34,914 nt of DNA, from the NCBI RefSeq assembly GCF_014192375.1, contig NZ_JACHXV010000017.1, positions 1-34,914 on the forward strand, given 5' to 3'. This document shows, in pieces, positions 23,402 through 34,914 of this stretch (the first letter of the stretch is position 1; every line of letters begins with the position of its first letter). The notes below the pieces were generated by a model, which saw nothing but the letters and a program-made list of their open reading frames with translations, ran no database searches and was not told the DNA's origin. This DNA comes from Endobacter medicaginis (GTDB lineage: Bacteria > Pseudomonadota > Alphaproteobacteria > Acetobacterales > Acetobacteraceae). Made by a program: the position numbers and the translations under genes.

Positions 23402-25756
23402 ATGGACGAGGATTTCCGCAGGGCCGCGCTCGACTATCACCGGCTGCCGCAGCCGGGGAAACTCACCGTCGAGCCGACCAAGCGCATGGCGACGCAGCGC
23501 GATCTGGCGCTCGCCTATTCTCCGGGTGTGGCCGCCGCCTGCGAGGCGATCGTCGCCAACCCGGCCTCGGCGCGCGAATACACCGCCCGCGGCAATCTCG
23601 TCGCGGTCATCTCCAACGGCACCGCGGTGCTGGGCCTGGGCAATATCGGCCCGCTCGCCGGCAAGCCGGTGATGGAGGGCAAGGCGGTCCTGTTCAAGAA
23701 ATTCGCCGGGATCGACGTGTTCGACATCGAGGTCGACGCCCAGGACCCCGACCGCTTCATCGACGTGGTCGCGGCCCTGGAGCCCACCTTCGGCGCGATC
23801 AATCTCGAGGACATCAAGGCGCCGGAATGTTTCCGCATCGAGGAGACGCTGCGGGCGCGGATGAACATCCCCGTTTTCCATGACGACCAGCACGGCACCG
23901 CGATCGTCTGCGCGGCGGCCGTCACCAACGCGCTCAAGCTGCGCGGCAAGCGGCTCGAGGACATCAAGCTGGTGACCTCGGGCGCGGGTGCCGCGGCGAT
24001 GGCCTGCGTGGACCTCCTCGTCAGTCTCGGCCTGCGCGAGGACGCGGTCACGCTCACCGACATCAAGGGCGTGGTCTACGAGGGCCGCGAGCCCGACATG
24101 CCCGCCCGCATGGCCCGCTATGCGCGGCAGACCGATGCGCGCACCCTCGGCGACGTGCTGCACGGTGCCGATGTATTCCTCGGCCTCTCCGCGCCGGGCG
24201 TGCTGCGCGAGGAGTGGCTCGACCGGCTCGCGCCCGACCCGGTGATCATGGCGCTGGCCAATCCCGAGCCGGAGATCCTGCCCGAGAAGGTGGTCGCCAC
24301 CCGGCCGGACGCGATCGTGGCGACGGGGCGTTCGGACTACCCGAACCAGGTCAACAACGTCCTGTGCTTCCCGTTCATCTTCCGTGGCGCGCTCGATGTG
24401 GGCGCGACCACCATCAACGAGGAGATGAAGCGCGCCGCCGTCGAGGCGATCGCCGATCTGGCCCGCTTCGAGGTCAGCGAGGAGGTCGCGCGCGCCTATG
24501 GCGGCACCGCGCCGATGTTCGGACCCGACTACATCATCCCCAAGCCGTTCGATCCGCGCCTGATCCTTCAGGTCGCCCCGGCCGTGGCCCGCGCGGCCAT
24601 GCAGACCGGCGTCGCGACCCGTCCGATCGCCGATCTCGAGGCCTACAAGCGCGACCTGGAGAAGTTCGTCTTCCGCTCGGGCAACGTGATGCGCTCGGTG
24701 TTCCATGGCGCGCGCAAGCAGCGCAAGCGCATCGCCTATGCCGAGGGCGAGGACGAGCGCGTGCTGCGCGCGGTGCAGACCATCGTCGATGATGCCCTGG
24801 CCGTCCCGGTCCTGGTCGGGCGGCGGCCGGTGATCGAGCTCAAGATCGCCGCCCTCGGCCTGCGCCTGCGGGTCGGCGAGGATGTCGAGGTGGTCGATCC
24901 GAACGCCCACGACCCCGAGTTCGAGGCGCTGCGGCCAGCCTATGCGCGGCTGGTCGACCGTCGCGGCACGCCGCCGGCGATGGCGCACCGCCAGCTCACT
25001 ACCCGGCCCTCGGTCGCCGCCGCGATGCTGCTGGCGGCGGGAAAGGTGGATGCCGCCCTGGTCGGCGGGACCGGCGACTGGTGGCGCCACAATCACTACG
25101 TGCTGCCGATCATCCCCAAGCGCGACGACGTCGAGCGGCTCTATGCGCTCACCGCGCTGATCCAGAACAACGGTGTTCTGTTCTTCTGCGACACGCATTT
25201 CAACATCGATCCGACCGCGTCCCAGGTCGCCGAGATGACCATTCTCGCCGCCGAGGCGGTACGGCGCTTCGGCATCACGCCGCGCGCGGCCCTGCTGTCG
25301 CACTCGTCGTTCGGCTCGTCGAATGCGCCCAATGCCCGCAAGATGCGCGAGGCGCTGGCGCTGCTGCGCGAGCGCGCCCCCGACCTGGTCGTCGATGGCG
25401 AGATGCCGGCCGATGCCGCGTTGAGCGAGACGGCCCGAGAGCGGCTGATCACCTCCAGCCCGATTCGCGGCACCGCCAACCTGCTCATCATGCCGACGCT
25501 GGATGCGGCCAATATCGGCCTGACCCTTCTGCGCGCCGCCGCCGACGGGCTCCAGGTCGGGCCGATCACGCTCGGCGCGGCGCTGCCGGTGCATACGCTG
25601 TCGGGCAGTGTGACGGCTCGCGGCATCGTGAACCTCAGTGCCTACGCGGCGTTGCAGGCGCAGAAAAACGGACCGGCTGGTCAGGACGGGAAAAATCGCC
25701 ATCATATCGCCACTGACACGAATCAGACCTCCCCTGTGCCCGTCGCTGCACCCTGA
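23402..25756 (+). CDS. maeB: NADP-dependent malic enzyme MaeB with phosphotransacetylase-like domain
   Basis: This 784-residue protein decarboxylates malate to pyruvate with NADP+, linking the TCA cycle to gluconeogenesis and NADPH supply. The malic domains show [40 protein letters not shown] and a Rossmann motif (SGAGAAAMA). The C-terminal part (about 435-760) is phosphotransacetylase-like ([45 protein letters not shown]), typical of the large MaeB form and thought regulatory, not catalytic. ATG 23402 begins [14 protein letters not shown], matching the family; the upstream GTG frame start would add 19 residues. A short unconserved tail ends the protein. Confidence 0.93.
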   Translation: MDEDFRRAALDYHRLPQPGKLTVEPTKRMATQRDLALAYSPGVAAACEAIVANPASAREYTARGNLVAVISNGTAVLGLGNIGPLAGKPVMEGKAVLFKKFAGIDVFDIEVDAQDPDRFIDVVAALEPTFGAINLEDIKAPECFRIEETLRARMNIPVFHDDQHGTAIVCAAAVTNALKLRGKRLEDIKLVTSGAGAAAMACVDLLVSLGLREDAVTLTDIKGVVYEGREPDMPARMARYARQTDARTLGDVLHGADVFLGLSAPGVLREEWLDRLAPDPVIMALANPEPEILPEKVVATRPDAIVATGRSDYPNQVNNVLCFPFIFRGALDVGATTINEEMKRAAVEAIADLARFEVSEEVARAYGGTAPMFGPDYIIPKPFDPRLILQVAPAVARAAMQTGVATRPIADLEAYKRDLEKFVFRSGNVMRSVFHGARKQRKRIAYAEGEDERVLRAVQTIVDDALAVPVLVGRRPVIELKIAALGLRLRVGEDVEVVDPNAHDPEFEALRPAYARLVDRRGTPPAMAHRQLTTRPSVAAAMLLAAGKVDAALVGGTGDWWRHNHYVLPIIPKRDDVERLYALTALIQNNGVLFFCDTHFNIDPTASQVAEMTILAAEAVRRFGITPRAALLSHSSFGSSNAPNARKMREALALLRERAPDLVVDGEMPADAALSETARERLITSSPIRGTANLLIMPTLDAANIGLTLLRAAADGLQVGPITLGAALPVHTLSGSVTARGIVNLSAYAALQAQKNGPAGQDGKNRHHIATDTNQTSPVPVAAP

Positions 25757-25792
25757 TCCTGCCCATTCCGCCTGCTGACGAAGGACTCCATC

Positions 25793-26671
25793 GTGACCAA
25801 ACCATTGCGCAAGGCCGTTCTGCCGGTCGCCGGCCTCGGGACGCGCTTCCTGCCGGCGACCAAGGCGATGGCCAAGGAAATGCTGCCGGTCGTCGACCGT
25901 CCGCTGATCCAGTACGCGATCGACGAGGCCCGCGAGGCAGGGATCGAGCAGTTCTGCCTCATCACCGGCCGCGGCAAGACCGCGCTGGTCGAGTATTTCG
26001 ACCGTGCCTTCGAGCTGGAGGCCACCTTGCGCGAGCGCGACAAGAAGGACGCGCTGGCAGCACTCGAGCCGACGATGATGGAGCCCGGCTCGATCGTCTC
26101 GGTGCGTCAGCAGGAGCCGATGGGGCTCGGCCATGCGATCTGGTGCGCACGCTCCTTCATCGGCGACGATCCGTTCGCCATCCTGCTGCCCGACGACGTG
26201 ATCCTGTCGAAGGTGTCCTGCCTCAAGCAGCTCGCCGACGCCCATGCCGAGACGGGCGGCAACGTCGTCGCCGTCACGGAAGTGCCGCGTGACCAGACCA
26301 ACCGCTACGGTATCCTCGATGTCGGCGCCGATGACGGCCGCCTGGTCGAGGTCAAGGGCCTGGTCGAGAAGCCGAAGCCGGAGGACGCGCCGTCGAACCT
26401 GTCGATCATCGGGCGCTATGTGCTGACCGGCGACGTGATGCCGCACCTGGCGAAGCTCGAACGCGGCGCCGGCGGCGAGGTGCAGCTCACCGACGCGATG
26501 GCCAAGATGATCGGCCAGGTGCCGTTCCACGGCCTGCGCTATGAAGGGGAACGCTTCGACTGCGGCGACAAGGTCGGCTTCCTCGAGGCCCAGGTCGCCT
26601 TCGCGCTCCAGCGCCCCGATCTCGGCCCGGCCGTGCGTACCTTCCTCAAGAAGTATATCGGAGCGCTCTAA
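25793..26671 (+). CDS. galU: UTP-glucose-1-phosphate uridylyltransferase GalU
   Basis: GalU makes UDP-glucose from UTP and glucose-1-phosphate for exopolysaccharide and lipopolysaccharide synthesis. The 292-residue protein has the nucleotidyltransferase signature [19 protein letters not shown], the [11 protein letters not shown] loop, LLPDDVIL, and EKPKP near the sugar site. It starts with GTG 25793 after GAAGGA (7-base spacing). The mutase gene begins two bases after its TAA, so the pair forms an operon that makes glucose-1-phosphate and then UDP-glucose. Confidence 0.95.
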   Translation: MTKPLRKAVLPVAGLGTRFLPATKAMAKEMLPVVDRPLIQYAIDEAREAGIEQFCLITGRGKTALVEYFDRAFELEATLRERDKKDALAALEPTMMEPGSIVSVRQQEPMGLGHAIWCARSFIGDDPFAILLPDDVILSKVSCLKQLADAHAETGGNVVAVTEVPRDQTNRYGILDVGADDGRLVEVKGLVEKPKPEDAPSNLSIIGRYVLTGDVMPHLAKLERGAGGEVQLTDAMAKMIGQVPFHGLRYEGERFDCGDKVGFLEAQVAFALQRPDLGPAVRTFLKKYIGAL

Positions 26672-26673
26672 AG

Positions 26674-28083
26674 ATGTCCTTCAGCCACGCCTTCAACCCG
26701 ACGAGCCTGCGCGAGTATGACATCCGCGGCATCGTCGGGCAGACCCTGGATGCCAAGGACGCCTTCGCGATCGGGCGCACCTTCGGGTCGATCGTCGCCG
26801 ACAAGGGCGGCAGGACCGTCGCGGTGGGCTATGACGGGCGCGTCTCGTCGCCGGAGCTGGAAGCCGCCCTGGTCGAGGGGCTGGTGGCCAGCGGCATGCA
26901 TGTGCTGCGCGTCGGCCGCTGCCCGACGCCGATGCTGTACTACGCCTCGACCGTGAAGCAGACCGATGGCGCGGTCATGGTCACCGGCAGCCACAACCCG
27001 GCCAATTACAACGGCTTCAAGATGATGCTGATGCGCAAGCCGTTCTTCGGCGAGCAGATCAAGCAGCTCGGCGAGCGTTCGGCCAGCGGCCAGGTGGTCC
27101 CCGAAGCCGAGGGAAGCTCGGAATCGATCGACATCACCGCCGATTACGTCGCCCGCCTGATGGCCGACTGGGATGGCGGCGACCGCATCCTCAAGGTGGT
27201 CTGGGACAACGGCAACGGTGCGGCCGGCGACGTGCTGCCGCGACTGACCTCCTCGCTGCCGGGTGAGCACATCATCCTCAACCAGCAGATCGACGGCACC
27301 TTCCCGGCCCATCACCCCGATCCGACGGTGGCCAAGAACCTCGAGCAGATCATCGCCGAGGTGGCGAAGCAGGGGGCCGATCTCGGCATCGCCTTCGATG
27401 GCGATGCCGACCGGATCGGCGTGGTCGACGACAAGGGCCAGATCTTCTGGGGCGACCAGCTCCTGGTCGTGCTGGCCCGCGACGTGCTCAAATCGCACCC
27501 AAAGGGCACCATCATCGCCGACGTGAAGGCCTCCCAGGTGCTGTTCGACGAGGTCGAGCGTGCCGGCGGCACGCCGCTGATGTGGCGCACCGGCCATTCG
27601 CTCATCAAGTCGAAGATGGCCGAGACCGGCTCGCCGCTCGCCGGCGAGATGTCGGGCCATGTGTTCTTCGCCGACAAGTGGTACGGGTTCGATGACGCGC
27701 TGTATGCCGCCGTGCGCCTGCTCGGCATCGTCGCGCGATCGAGTGAGAAGCTCTCCGCCGTGCGCGACGCCCTGCCGGCCACCGTCAGCACCCCCGAGCT
27801 CCGTTTCGACTGCGAGGACACCCGCAAGTTCCAGGTGATCGACGAGGTTGCCGCCCGTCTCAAGGAGGAGGGCGCGGCGGTCGCCGATATCGACGGCGTG
27901 CGGGTCAAGACCGAGGATGGCTGGTGGCTGCTGCGCGCGTCCAACACCCAGGCGGTGCTGGTGGCACGTGCCGAGGCGACGTCCGAGGAGGGCCTGGAGC
28001 GGCTCAAGGCGGCGCTGGTGTCGCAGCTCGAGAAGAGCGGGCTGGAGGCGCCGGATTTCTCCGGCGAGAACGCCGGCCACTGA
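26674..28083 (+). CDS. phosphoglucomutase/phosphomannomutase
   Basis: This 469-residue alpha-D-phosphohexomutase interconverts hexose 6- and 1-phosphates. The catalytic serine loop [14 protein letters not shown] has S106; the metal loop DGDADR is at 242-247; the sugar-binding loop GEMSGH is at 324-329; and the C-terminal phosphate loop lies near [15 protein letters not shown]. This matches the dual-specificity AlgC/ManB group; which sugar dominates cannot be told. ATG follows the galU stop by two bases. The last 80 bases overlap the 3' end of the convergent Hpt-kinase gene. Confidence 0.92.
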   Translation: MSFSHAFNPTSLREYDIRGIVGQTLDAKDAFAIGRTFGSIVADKGGRTVAVGYDGRVSSPELEAALVEGLVASGMHVLRVGRCPTPMLYYASTVKQTDGAVMVTGSHNPANYNGFKMMLMRKPFFGEQIKQLGERSASGQVVPEAEGSSESIDITADYVARLMADWDGGDRILKVVWDNGNGAAGDVLPRLTSSLPGEHIILNQQIDGTFPAHHPDPTVAKNLEQIIAEVAKQGADLGIAFDGDADRIGVVDDKGQIFWGDQLLVVLARDVLKSHPKGTIIADVKASQVLFDEVERAGGTPLMWRTGHSLIKSKMAETGSPLAGEMSGHVFFADKWYGFDDALYAAVRLLGIVARSSEKLSAVRDALPATVSTPELRFDCEDTRKFQVIDEVAARLKEEGAAVADIDGVRVKTEDGWWLLRASNTQAVLVARAEATSEEGLERLKAALVSQLEKSGLEAPDFSGENAGH

Positions 28084-28951
28084 ACGGGTCCTGCGTCTGC
28101 AGGCAGGACGAGGACACCTCAGGACAGTCATCCGCACGGGCGAGGCGCGCGTGTGGAATGCGCAGCATCGCCCGCGTACCTCGCCCGGGCGATGAGTGCA
28201 GCTCGACCTCGCCGTCCAACGGCGCAAGCGCGTGGCGCACGATGTCCAGACCCAGCCCCAGGCCGGAGACCGGGCTGGGGTGGGGTGCACGGTCCGCGAC
28301 GACACCACGCCCGTCATCCTCCAGGGCGATGAACAGCATATCGCCCGCGTGCGTCGCTCTCAGGACCAGTTGCCCGGTCTCGGGCTTGCCCAGCGCGCGC
28401 CGTTCCCCGGGCGGCTCGATGCCGTGATCGGCGGCATTGCGCAGCAACTGCACGAGCGCGTCGCGCAGCGGGGCGAGCCAGGCCGGCGCCAGCCTCGTCG
28501 CATGCCCCTCGACGCTCAGGCGGATCCGGCGCCCGAGCAGTGCCGCGCAATCACCGAGCACACGCTGGAGACCGGGGACGAGGTCGCCGAACCGGGCGGT
28601 TCGGGATGCCCGGGCCGGCTGTGGCAGGCTGATGATCCTGACGCGCAGGAGCTCGATCCGCATGGCCAGTCGAGCCGCCTCGATGGCCAGCACCGCGGGT
28701 GATGCGTCTGCGTCGCCCAGACGCCTCTCCAGCGTCGATGCCGCGTCGCACAGTCCCTGGAGCCCGAAGAATCCGGCGGTGCCGCGCAGGGCGTGCAGCG
28801 ACAGGGCGATCGGCGAGGGCGCAGGCGCGATGGCGAGCCGCTCGATGGCGTGCGGCGTGAGGTGCGGCAGCAGTTCGCTCGCCTGCGCGATGAAATCGGC
28901 CAGCAGTTCGGGATCGTCCAGCACGATGTCGCGTTCCGCCCACGAGATCAT
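28004..28951 (-). CDS. CheA-like protein with Hpt and HATPase domains only
   Basis: This is 315 residues from ATG 28951 (GGGGGTG upstream; an ATG at 29032 would add 27 unlikely residues). Residues 10-105 form a histidine phosphotransfer domain with HALRGTAG (H53). Residues 160-270 form a CheA-type ATPase with the N box [11 protein letters not shown] (N172), DDGRG (212-216) and GLGLGLDIV. The CheA dimerisation domain and CheW-like domain are missing, and no receiver is fused. It could phosphorylate itself and pass phosphate to a response regulator elsewhere. The final 45 residues are Arg/Pro-rich and are read antisense to the end of the mutase gene, so the functional protein may effectively end near LRIPHARLA. 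Confidence 0.75.
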   Translation of the reverse strand: MISWAERDIVLDDPELLADFIAQASELLPHLTPHAIERLAIAPAPSPIALSLHALRGTAGFFGLQGLCDAASTLERRLGDADASPAVLAIEAARLAMRIELLRVRIISLPQPARASRTARFGDLVPGLQRVLGDCAALLGRRIRLSVEGHATRLAPAWLAPLRDALVQLLRNAADHGIEPPGERRALGKPETGQLVLRATHAGDMLFIALEDDGRGVVADRAPHPSPVSGLGLGLDIVRHALAPLDGEVELHSSPGRGTRAMLRIPHARLARADDCPEVSSSCLQTQDPFSGRRSRRRNPAPPARSSRAATPAPP

Positions 28952-29043
28952 GCCGTTCACCCCCGACAACCGCCTGAACAGCCGAAAAACTGACAGCCAT
29001 TGGCAAAGATTTGGTAAACGAGCCCGATGCACAGTCTCGAGAC

Positions 29044-29247
29044 ATGGATTTGACCGGTACCGACGGTTCCGCTCGCTTTCTGCGGCCGCTCTATGAGCCG
29101 GGCATGCTGGTGCGGCATCCTGACGAGCCGGGATGGGGGCTGGGGCAGGTGCAGTCTGCGGTCGGCGATCGGGTCACGGTCAATTTTGACGAGCGCGGCA
29201 AGGTGCTGATCGACACGTCCGGCATCGAATTGGAGATCGTCGGTTGA
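29044..29247 (+). CDS. DUF3553 small protein
   Basis: This 67-residue protein matches DUF3553: [40 protein letters not shown]. It resembles a small SH3-like beta barrel (the CarD/UvrD C-terminal type). The GWGxGxV pattern resembles the C-terminal domain of UvrD-family helicases, so nucleic-acid or polymerase contact is possible, but no function is known to me. It starts at ATG 29044. Its TGA overlaps the TTG start of moaA (TTGA), so they are translationally coupled. Confidence 0.75.
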   Translation: MDLTGTDGSARFLRPLYEPGMLVRHPDEPGWGLGQVQSAVGDRVTVNFDERGKVLIDTSGIELEIVG

Positions 29248-30242
29248 CCGCGCCGCTGATCGACGGATTCGGCCGCCGCATCACCTATCTGCGACTGTCG
29301 GTGACCGATCGTTGCGACATGCGCTGCACCTACTGCATGTCGGAGACGATGCGCTTCCTGCCGCGCGACGAGGTGCTCGATCTCGAGGAGCTCGCGCGTC
29401 TCGGCGAGGTGTTCATCGCCGGCGGCGTGCGGCGGCTGCGCATCACCGGGGGCGAGCCGCTGGTCCGTCGCGACATCCTCGGCCTGTTCGAGCGCCTCGG
29501 CCGACGCATCGGCGACGGGCTCGACGAGCTGACGCTGACGACCAACGGCTCCCGCCTCGCCGAATTCGCCGAACCCCTGGCCGCGAGCGGCGTAAGGCGG
29601 GTCAATGTCAGCCTCGACAGCCTCGATGGGGCCCGTTTCGCCGCCATTACCCGTCGCGGCAGCCTGCATCGCACGCTCGATGGCATCTCGGCGGCGCGCG
29701 CGGCGGGGCTTGCGGTACGGATCAATACCGTCGCCCTGCGCGGCATCAACGATGACGAGATCGACACCCTGATCGGCTGGTGCGGCGGTATCGGCGCCGA
29801 TCTCTGTCTGATCGAGACCATGCCGCTCGGCGAGACCGGCGAGGACCGTTCCGCGCACTACCTGCCGCTCGGCGAACTGCGCGCCCGGCTCGAGCGAAGC
29901 TGGACGCTGAGCGAGGATGGCGGCGCCTGCGGCGGCGGTCCGGCGCGCTATCTGCGCATCGCCGAGACAGGGCGGCGTCTCGGGCTGATCACCCCGATGA
30001 GCCATAATTTCTGCGCGAGCTGCAATCGCGTGCGCATCAGCTGCACCGGCCGTCTCTATCTGTGCCTGGGCCACGAGGAGGGCACCGACCTGCGCGCCGC
30101 CCTGCGCTCGGGCGCCGATGACGCCGGCCTGCGCGCCCTGGTCGACGACGCGCTCGACCGCAAGCCCTGGCGGCACGATTTCGCCATCGGCCCGGCGCTG
30201 CCGCCCACGCTGAGCCGCCACATGAGCCTCACCGGCGGCTGA
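29244..30242 (+). CDS. moaA: GTP 3',8-cyclase MoaA
   Basis: This 332-residue radical-SAM enzyme makes the first intermediate of molybdopterin from GTP. The N-terminal cluster cysteines are C24, C28 and C31 ([10 protein letters not shown]). The AdoMet-binding GGEP is at 69-72. The C-terminal 4Fe-4S cluster has C257, C260 and C274 with the CxxC-x13-C spacing. It ends in Gly-Gly, as MoaA requires. The TTG start at 29244 overlaps the DUF3553 stop, with GGAG about ten bases upstream. No other moa gene is in the window. Confidence 0.95.
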   Translation: MTAPLIDGFGRRITYLRLSVTDRCDMRCTYCMSETMRFLPRDEVLDLEELARLGEVFIAGGVRRLRITGGEPLVRRDILGLFERLGRRIGDGLDELTLTTNGSRLAEFAEPLAASGVRRVNVSLDSLDGARFAAITRRGSLHRTLDGISAARAAGLAVRINTVALRGINDDEIDTLIGWCGGIGADLCLIETMPLGETGEDRSAHYLPLGELRARLERSWTLSEDGGACGGGPARYLRIAETGRRLGLITPMSHNFCASCNRVRISCTGRLYLCLGHEEGTDLRAALRSGADDAGLRALVDDALDRKPWRHDFAIGPALPPTLSRHMSLTGG

Positions 30243-30255
30243 CGCCGCCTGGCGT

Positions 30256-30408
30256 TCAGTAGCCGTGCGGGGTCATCACCGAGGGGTCGGCCGGCGCGGC
30301 GGGGATGTCGCCTCCGGTGGCCGTGGCCGGGACAGGAGCGGGGGCCGGCTGCGACGCACAGCCGGCGAGACAGGCAAGCGCGCAGGCCAGCGCGAGGTGT
30401 CGGATCAT
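30256..30408 (-). CDS. small lipoprotein (50 residues)
   Basis: The start ATG 30408 overlaps the methyltransferase stop (ATGA). The frame begins MIRHLALACALACLAGC, a lipoprotein signal with a clear lipobox LAGC (C17), and continues with a Pro/Ala-rich chain ending MTPHGY. The mature part would be 34 residues. It is a typical entericidin-sized or linker lipoprotein with no family I can name. The coupling and lipobox make it a likely real gene despite its size. Confidence 0.65.
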   Translation of the reverse strand: MIRHLALACALACLAGCASQPAPAPVPATATGGDIPAAPADPSVMTPHGY

Positions 30409-31262
30409 TCTGTCGTGTCTCCAAGGGCGGCGCCCAGCGGGGTATCGAACGCGCCGGGGGCGAGGGGTTTCGGCTGGCCGGGCGCGGGCGCCCAGCCGGT
30501 GAGCATCGCCAGATGCAGGTCGAGCGGCATGGTGGCATCCTCCCCGAGCAGCGACGCGAAGGCGGCGGCAAAGGCGCCCGGATCGAGCGGTCGCTGCTCC
30601 CGCAGGCGCAGGGCGTTGGTCTCGCCGGCGCGGCGGAGGTCGCGCAGCAGGCTGTCGGGCCGGCGCCAGGCGAGGGCGAGGCGATCGGTATCGACCACCG
30701 GCAGCGCGAACCCGGCCCGCTGCATCAGCGCGGCGGCATCATGCAGGCGCGGATAGGGCGAGATGCGCGGCGCCGCGCCGCCGGAGAGATCGCTTTCCGC
30801 GGCGATCAGCGCCTCGCGCAGCGGCGCCGCCGTCGGCAGCACCGGCAGTGCGGCGAGGAACAGCCCGTCGGGGCGCAGGATGTGGCGGATTTGCGCGAAG
30901 GTGCCCGGCAGGTCGTTGACCCAGTGCAGCGACAGGCTGGCCACCACCAGATCGAAACTGCCGGCGGCGAAGGGTAGGCACTCCTCGTCGGCGGCGACGC
31001 GCAGGCCGGGCGCGCCGACCAGCATCGCGGCCGAAAGATCGCAGCTGATGGTCTCGATGCCGCGCGCGGCGAGCCTGGGGGCCACCACGCCGCGGCCGCC
31101 GATGTCGAGCGCGCGGGCGAAGCGGTGCGTGGTGTCGTCCAGCCGGTCGAGCAGGCGCTCGGCCACGGCGTCGAGGATCGGGGCGACATGCGCCACAAGG
31201 GAAGCGGCGCGGTCGCGGTGCAGACGCACCGCACGCCGGTCGAAGATCGCAGCCTTGCTCAT
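30405..31262 (-). CDS. class I SAM-dependent methyltransferase, NDUFAF5/BioC-like
   Basis: This 285-residue protein has the NDUFAF5-like opening IFDRRAVRLHRDRAA, the AdoMet loop ALDIGGRGVVAP, and the methyltransferase_11 motifs ISCDLSAAML, LPFAAGSFDLVVASLSLHWV and LRPDGLFLAALP. Alphaproteobacterial relatives are annotated as BioC-like or as NDUFAF5 homologues; NDUFAF5 in mitochondria hydroxylates an arginine of a complex I subunit. Which of these applies here is not decidable from sequence. The motif I Gly pattern (GGRG) is slightly unusual. It lies 12 bases after proB and overlaps the small lipoprotein gene. Confidence 0.8.
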   Translation of the reverse strand: MSKAAIFDRRAVRLHRDRAASLVAHVAPILDAVAERLLDRLDDTTHRFARALDIGGRGVVAPRLAARGIETISCDLSAAMLVGAPGLRVAADEECLPFAAGSFDLVVASLSLHWVNDLPGTFAQIRHILRPDGLFLAALPVLPTAAPLREALIAAESDLSGGAAPRISPYPRLHDAAALMQRAGFALPVVDTDRLALAWRRPDSLLRDLRRAGETNALRLREQRPLDPGAFAAAFASLLGEDATMPLDLHLAMLTGWAPAPGQPKPLAPGAFDTPLGAALGDTTE

Positions 31263-31274
31263 CGCGACAATCGC

Positions 31275-33796
<2,522 letters not shown>

Positions 33797-33814
33797 GGGG
33801 GTGTTCTCCTCAGC

Positions 33815-34132
33815 TCAGGCGGCGATGATGTCGGCGATGCGCAGCACGGTGACGTGCTGGCGATGACCGTTCTTGCGGCGGCTGTTCTGCCGGCGGCGCT
33901 TCTTGAAGATGATGATCTTCTCAAGGCGGTCCTGGGCGATCACGGTCGCGGTGACCGAAGCCCCGGCCACCAGCGGCGCGCCGATGGTGGCGGTGCCTTC
34001 ACCGCCGACGGCGAGGACCTGATCGAAGGTGACGGTGCTGCCCGGCTCGGCATCGAGCTTCTCGACCTTGACCACCAGATCCGGCGTGACCCGGTACTGC
34101 TTGCCGCCTGTGCGGATGACTGCGAACTTCAT
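33815..34132 (-). CDS. rplU: 50S ribosomal protein L21
   Basis: This 105-residue 23S-rRNA-binding protein begins [15 protein letters not shown] and contains [18 protein letters not shown] and RRKNGHRQ, all typical. It is the first gene of the rplU-rpmA unit. A good promoter (34267-34296) and a perfect hairpin in the leader (34238-34259) lie upstream. Confidence 0.98.
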   Translation of the reverse strand: MKFAVIRTGGKQYRVTPDLVVKVEKLDAEPGSTVTFDQVLAVGGEGTATIGAPLVAGASVTATVIAQDRLEKIIIFKKRRRQNSRRKNGHRQHVTVLRIADIIAA

Positions 34133-34237
34133 CTGTGTTGTCTCTGCTTTCCGATCTCATTGGCACGGGCCATTGCCCCGCACCCAGTCGCTTCTTATCG
34201 TGGGCTGAGCGCCCGGCCTGAGCCATGCGCACAGCAA

Positions 34238-34259
34238 CGCACCGGAGACCTCCGGTGCG
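34238..34259 (-). promoter_or_regulatory. perfect hairpin in the rplU leader
   Basis: CGCACCGGA and TCCGGTGCG pair over nine bases around a four-base loop, about 105 bases before the rplU start and just after the promoter. No T-tract follows on the minus strand. It could be a transcript-stabilising or regulatory 5' structure. Confidence 0.45.
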
Positions 34260-34266
34260 AGGGGCG

Positions 34267-34296
34267 CGATTACCCCCTCAGCCCCCCACCTGTCAA
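34267..34296 (-). promoter_or_regulatory. promoter for rplU-rpmA
   Basis: On the minus strand TTGACA (34296-34291), an 18-base G-rich spacer and TAATCG (34272-34267). It has a consensus -35 and a partial -10. Confidence 0.6.
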
Positions 34297-34329
34297 CAAA
34301 ATCCCGTCCCGCCCATCGCCCGACCCGGC

Positions 34330-34358
34330 TTGCCAACCGTCCGACGCTTACTTATAAG
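34330..34358 (+). promoter_or_regulatory. promoter for tRNA-Ser
   Basis: TTGCCA (34330-34335), a 17-base spacer and TATAAG (34353-34358), 19 bases before the tRNA. The position and sequence fit a strong stable-RNA promoter. Confidence 0.65.
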
Positions 34359-34377
34359 CCCGCCCACCACCGGACCT

Positions 34378-34467
34378 GGAGGGGTGCCAGAGTGGTCGAT
34401 TGGGACGGTCTCGAAAACCGTTGTACGTGCAAGCGTACCGTGGGTTCGAATCCCACCCCCTCCGCCA
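34378..34467 (+). tRNA. tRNA-Ser (anticodon CGA)
   Basis: Acceptor GGAGGGG pairs with CCCCTCC, and CCA is encoded. Stem ACGGT/ACCGT holds loop CTCGAAA, giving anticodon CGA for UCG codons. The long variable arm GTACG/CGTAC and T arm GTGGGTTCGAATCCCAC confirm class II tRNA-Ser. Confidence 0.97.
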
Positions 34468-34914
34468 AGAAAATTAGAAAAATCTATTCAGAACAGAAGT
34501 TTATCGACAGGACGCGTTTGCGTCCCTCCTTCGATCCCATCTTGGGATTTGCGTTCTTCTGCTGCGTCGATGGTCGAATATTTCTCTTGGCGCCGGAGTG
34601 GCGGCTGGCGTAGGTTGAGAAGTCAGCGCAGGTCTGGTGTATGGTGATCCCGGTTGGGTGACCCGTTTCCCTCCTTGAACTGAAACAGCAAGACTACCCT
34701 CCCCGAATACACATCATCTGCGAGCCTCCATCTGAGGCTCAGGTTCAGAGACGGTCGATTGGCGATCGTTGTGTCGAGGAGGGCTGGCAATGTTCGATAA
34801 TCAGGCTCGGTCCGCCGATTGACGTGACCCCCGTTTTTCATCCAGCGGAAGCGAGAGTCCTGTCTTGATCTGAGCCATCGTTGATGGCGGGTGCAAGAGG
34901 CCGAAGCGCGGAGC
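34468..34914. other. AT-richer stretch past tRNA-Ser without a recognisable gene
   Basis: Base composition is visibly more AT-rich than the rest of the window, most clearly just after the tRNA. The only frame of note is 34623-34841 on the minus strand (72 residues, MKNGGHVNRRTEPDYRT at the start, DVYSGRVVLLFQF inside). It has no family I recognise and lacks a good ribosome site. The segment may be the edge of an element integrated at the tRNA or an old IS remnant. I cannot support a gene. Confidence 0.4.
34510..34547 (+). terminator. two small hairpins after tRNA-Ser
   Basis: GGACGC/GCGTCC (34510-34525, loop GTTT) is followed by CTCCTT, then ATCCCA/TGGGAT (34533-34547) by TTGCGTTCTTCT. Either could end the tRNA transcript; both T-tracts are weak. 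Confidence 0.35.

Noticed and set aside
23360-26530. Antisense open frame of 1056 codons opposite maeB and galU
   Set aside because: It is rich in His, Arg, Leu and Val with no domain, a common shadow of high-GC coding DNA; the sense genes are unambiguous.

Overview
The window is high-GC DNA from an alphaproteobacterium. The order rplU-rpmA-obgE-proB next to tRNA-Ser, the DUF3553-moaA pair, and a LolA-like, Dps, fRMsr, LipB, MaeB set all fit that class. The MoaA and DUF3553 sequences look Sphingomonadales-like to me, but I cannot fix the genus. About two thirds is ordinary chromosome; the left part is accessory.

Positions 1-545 hold the end of an unknown reading frame and the nested remains of two IS3-family elements. 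Positions 586-10412 hold a compact three-gene cassette on the + strand. It encodes a SNF2-type helicase with a C-terminal DUF3883 (nuclease-like) domain, a DUF1156/COG1743 adenine DNA methyltransferase, and a DUF499 (BrxC/PglY-like) ATPase with an N-terminal Swt1-type HEPN domain carrying an intact R-x4-H motif. It looks like an anti-phage or anti-plasmid module. It shares parts with type 3 BREX and class 1 DISARM but lacks PglZ, BrxA, BrxF, BrxL and DrmA/B/C. This is the most interesting system here.

Positions 10531-13527 are an IS graveyard: a truncated IS66 with a nonsense codon in tnpA, a truncated IS3 element with a nonsense codon in orfB, and an apparently complete IS3-family element (12259-13527). 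The complete element lacks a target duplication and abuts a downstream gene that has lost its start.

Positions 13529-19511 are an exopolysaccharide or glycan locus: a GH99/WbsX-like protein with a discoidin-like domain, a GT61 glycosyltransferase fused to TPR repeats, and a WsaF-type glycosyltransferase with four N-terminal repeats. From 19525 the content is housekeeping: YciA-type thioesterase, a secreted Pro/Ala-rich protein, a LolA-like lipoprotein, Dps, fRMsr, LipB, tRNA-Leu(GAG), MaeB, GalU and phosphoglucomutase/phosphomannomutase. GalU and the mutase supply UDP-glucose and sugar phosphates that the glycosyltransferases could use. Next come a CheA-like Hpt-HATPase protein, DUF3553, MoaA, a small lipoprotein, an NDUFAF5/BioC-like methyltransferase, ProB, Obg, L27, L21 and tRNA-Ser(CGA). 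The last 450 bases, beyond tRNA-Ser, are AT-richer and hold no gene I recognise.
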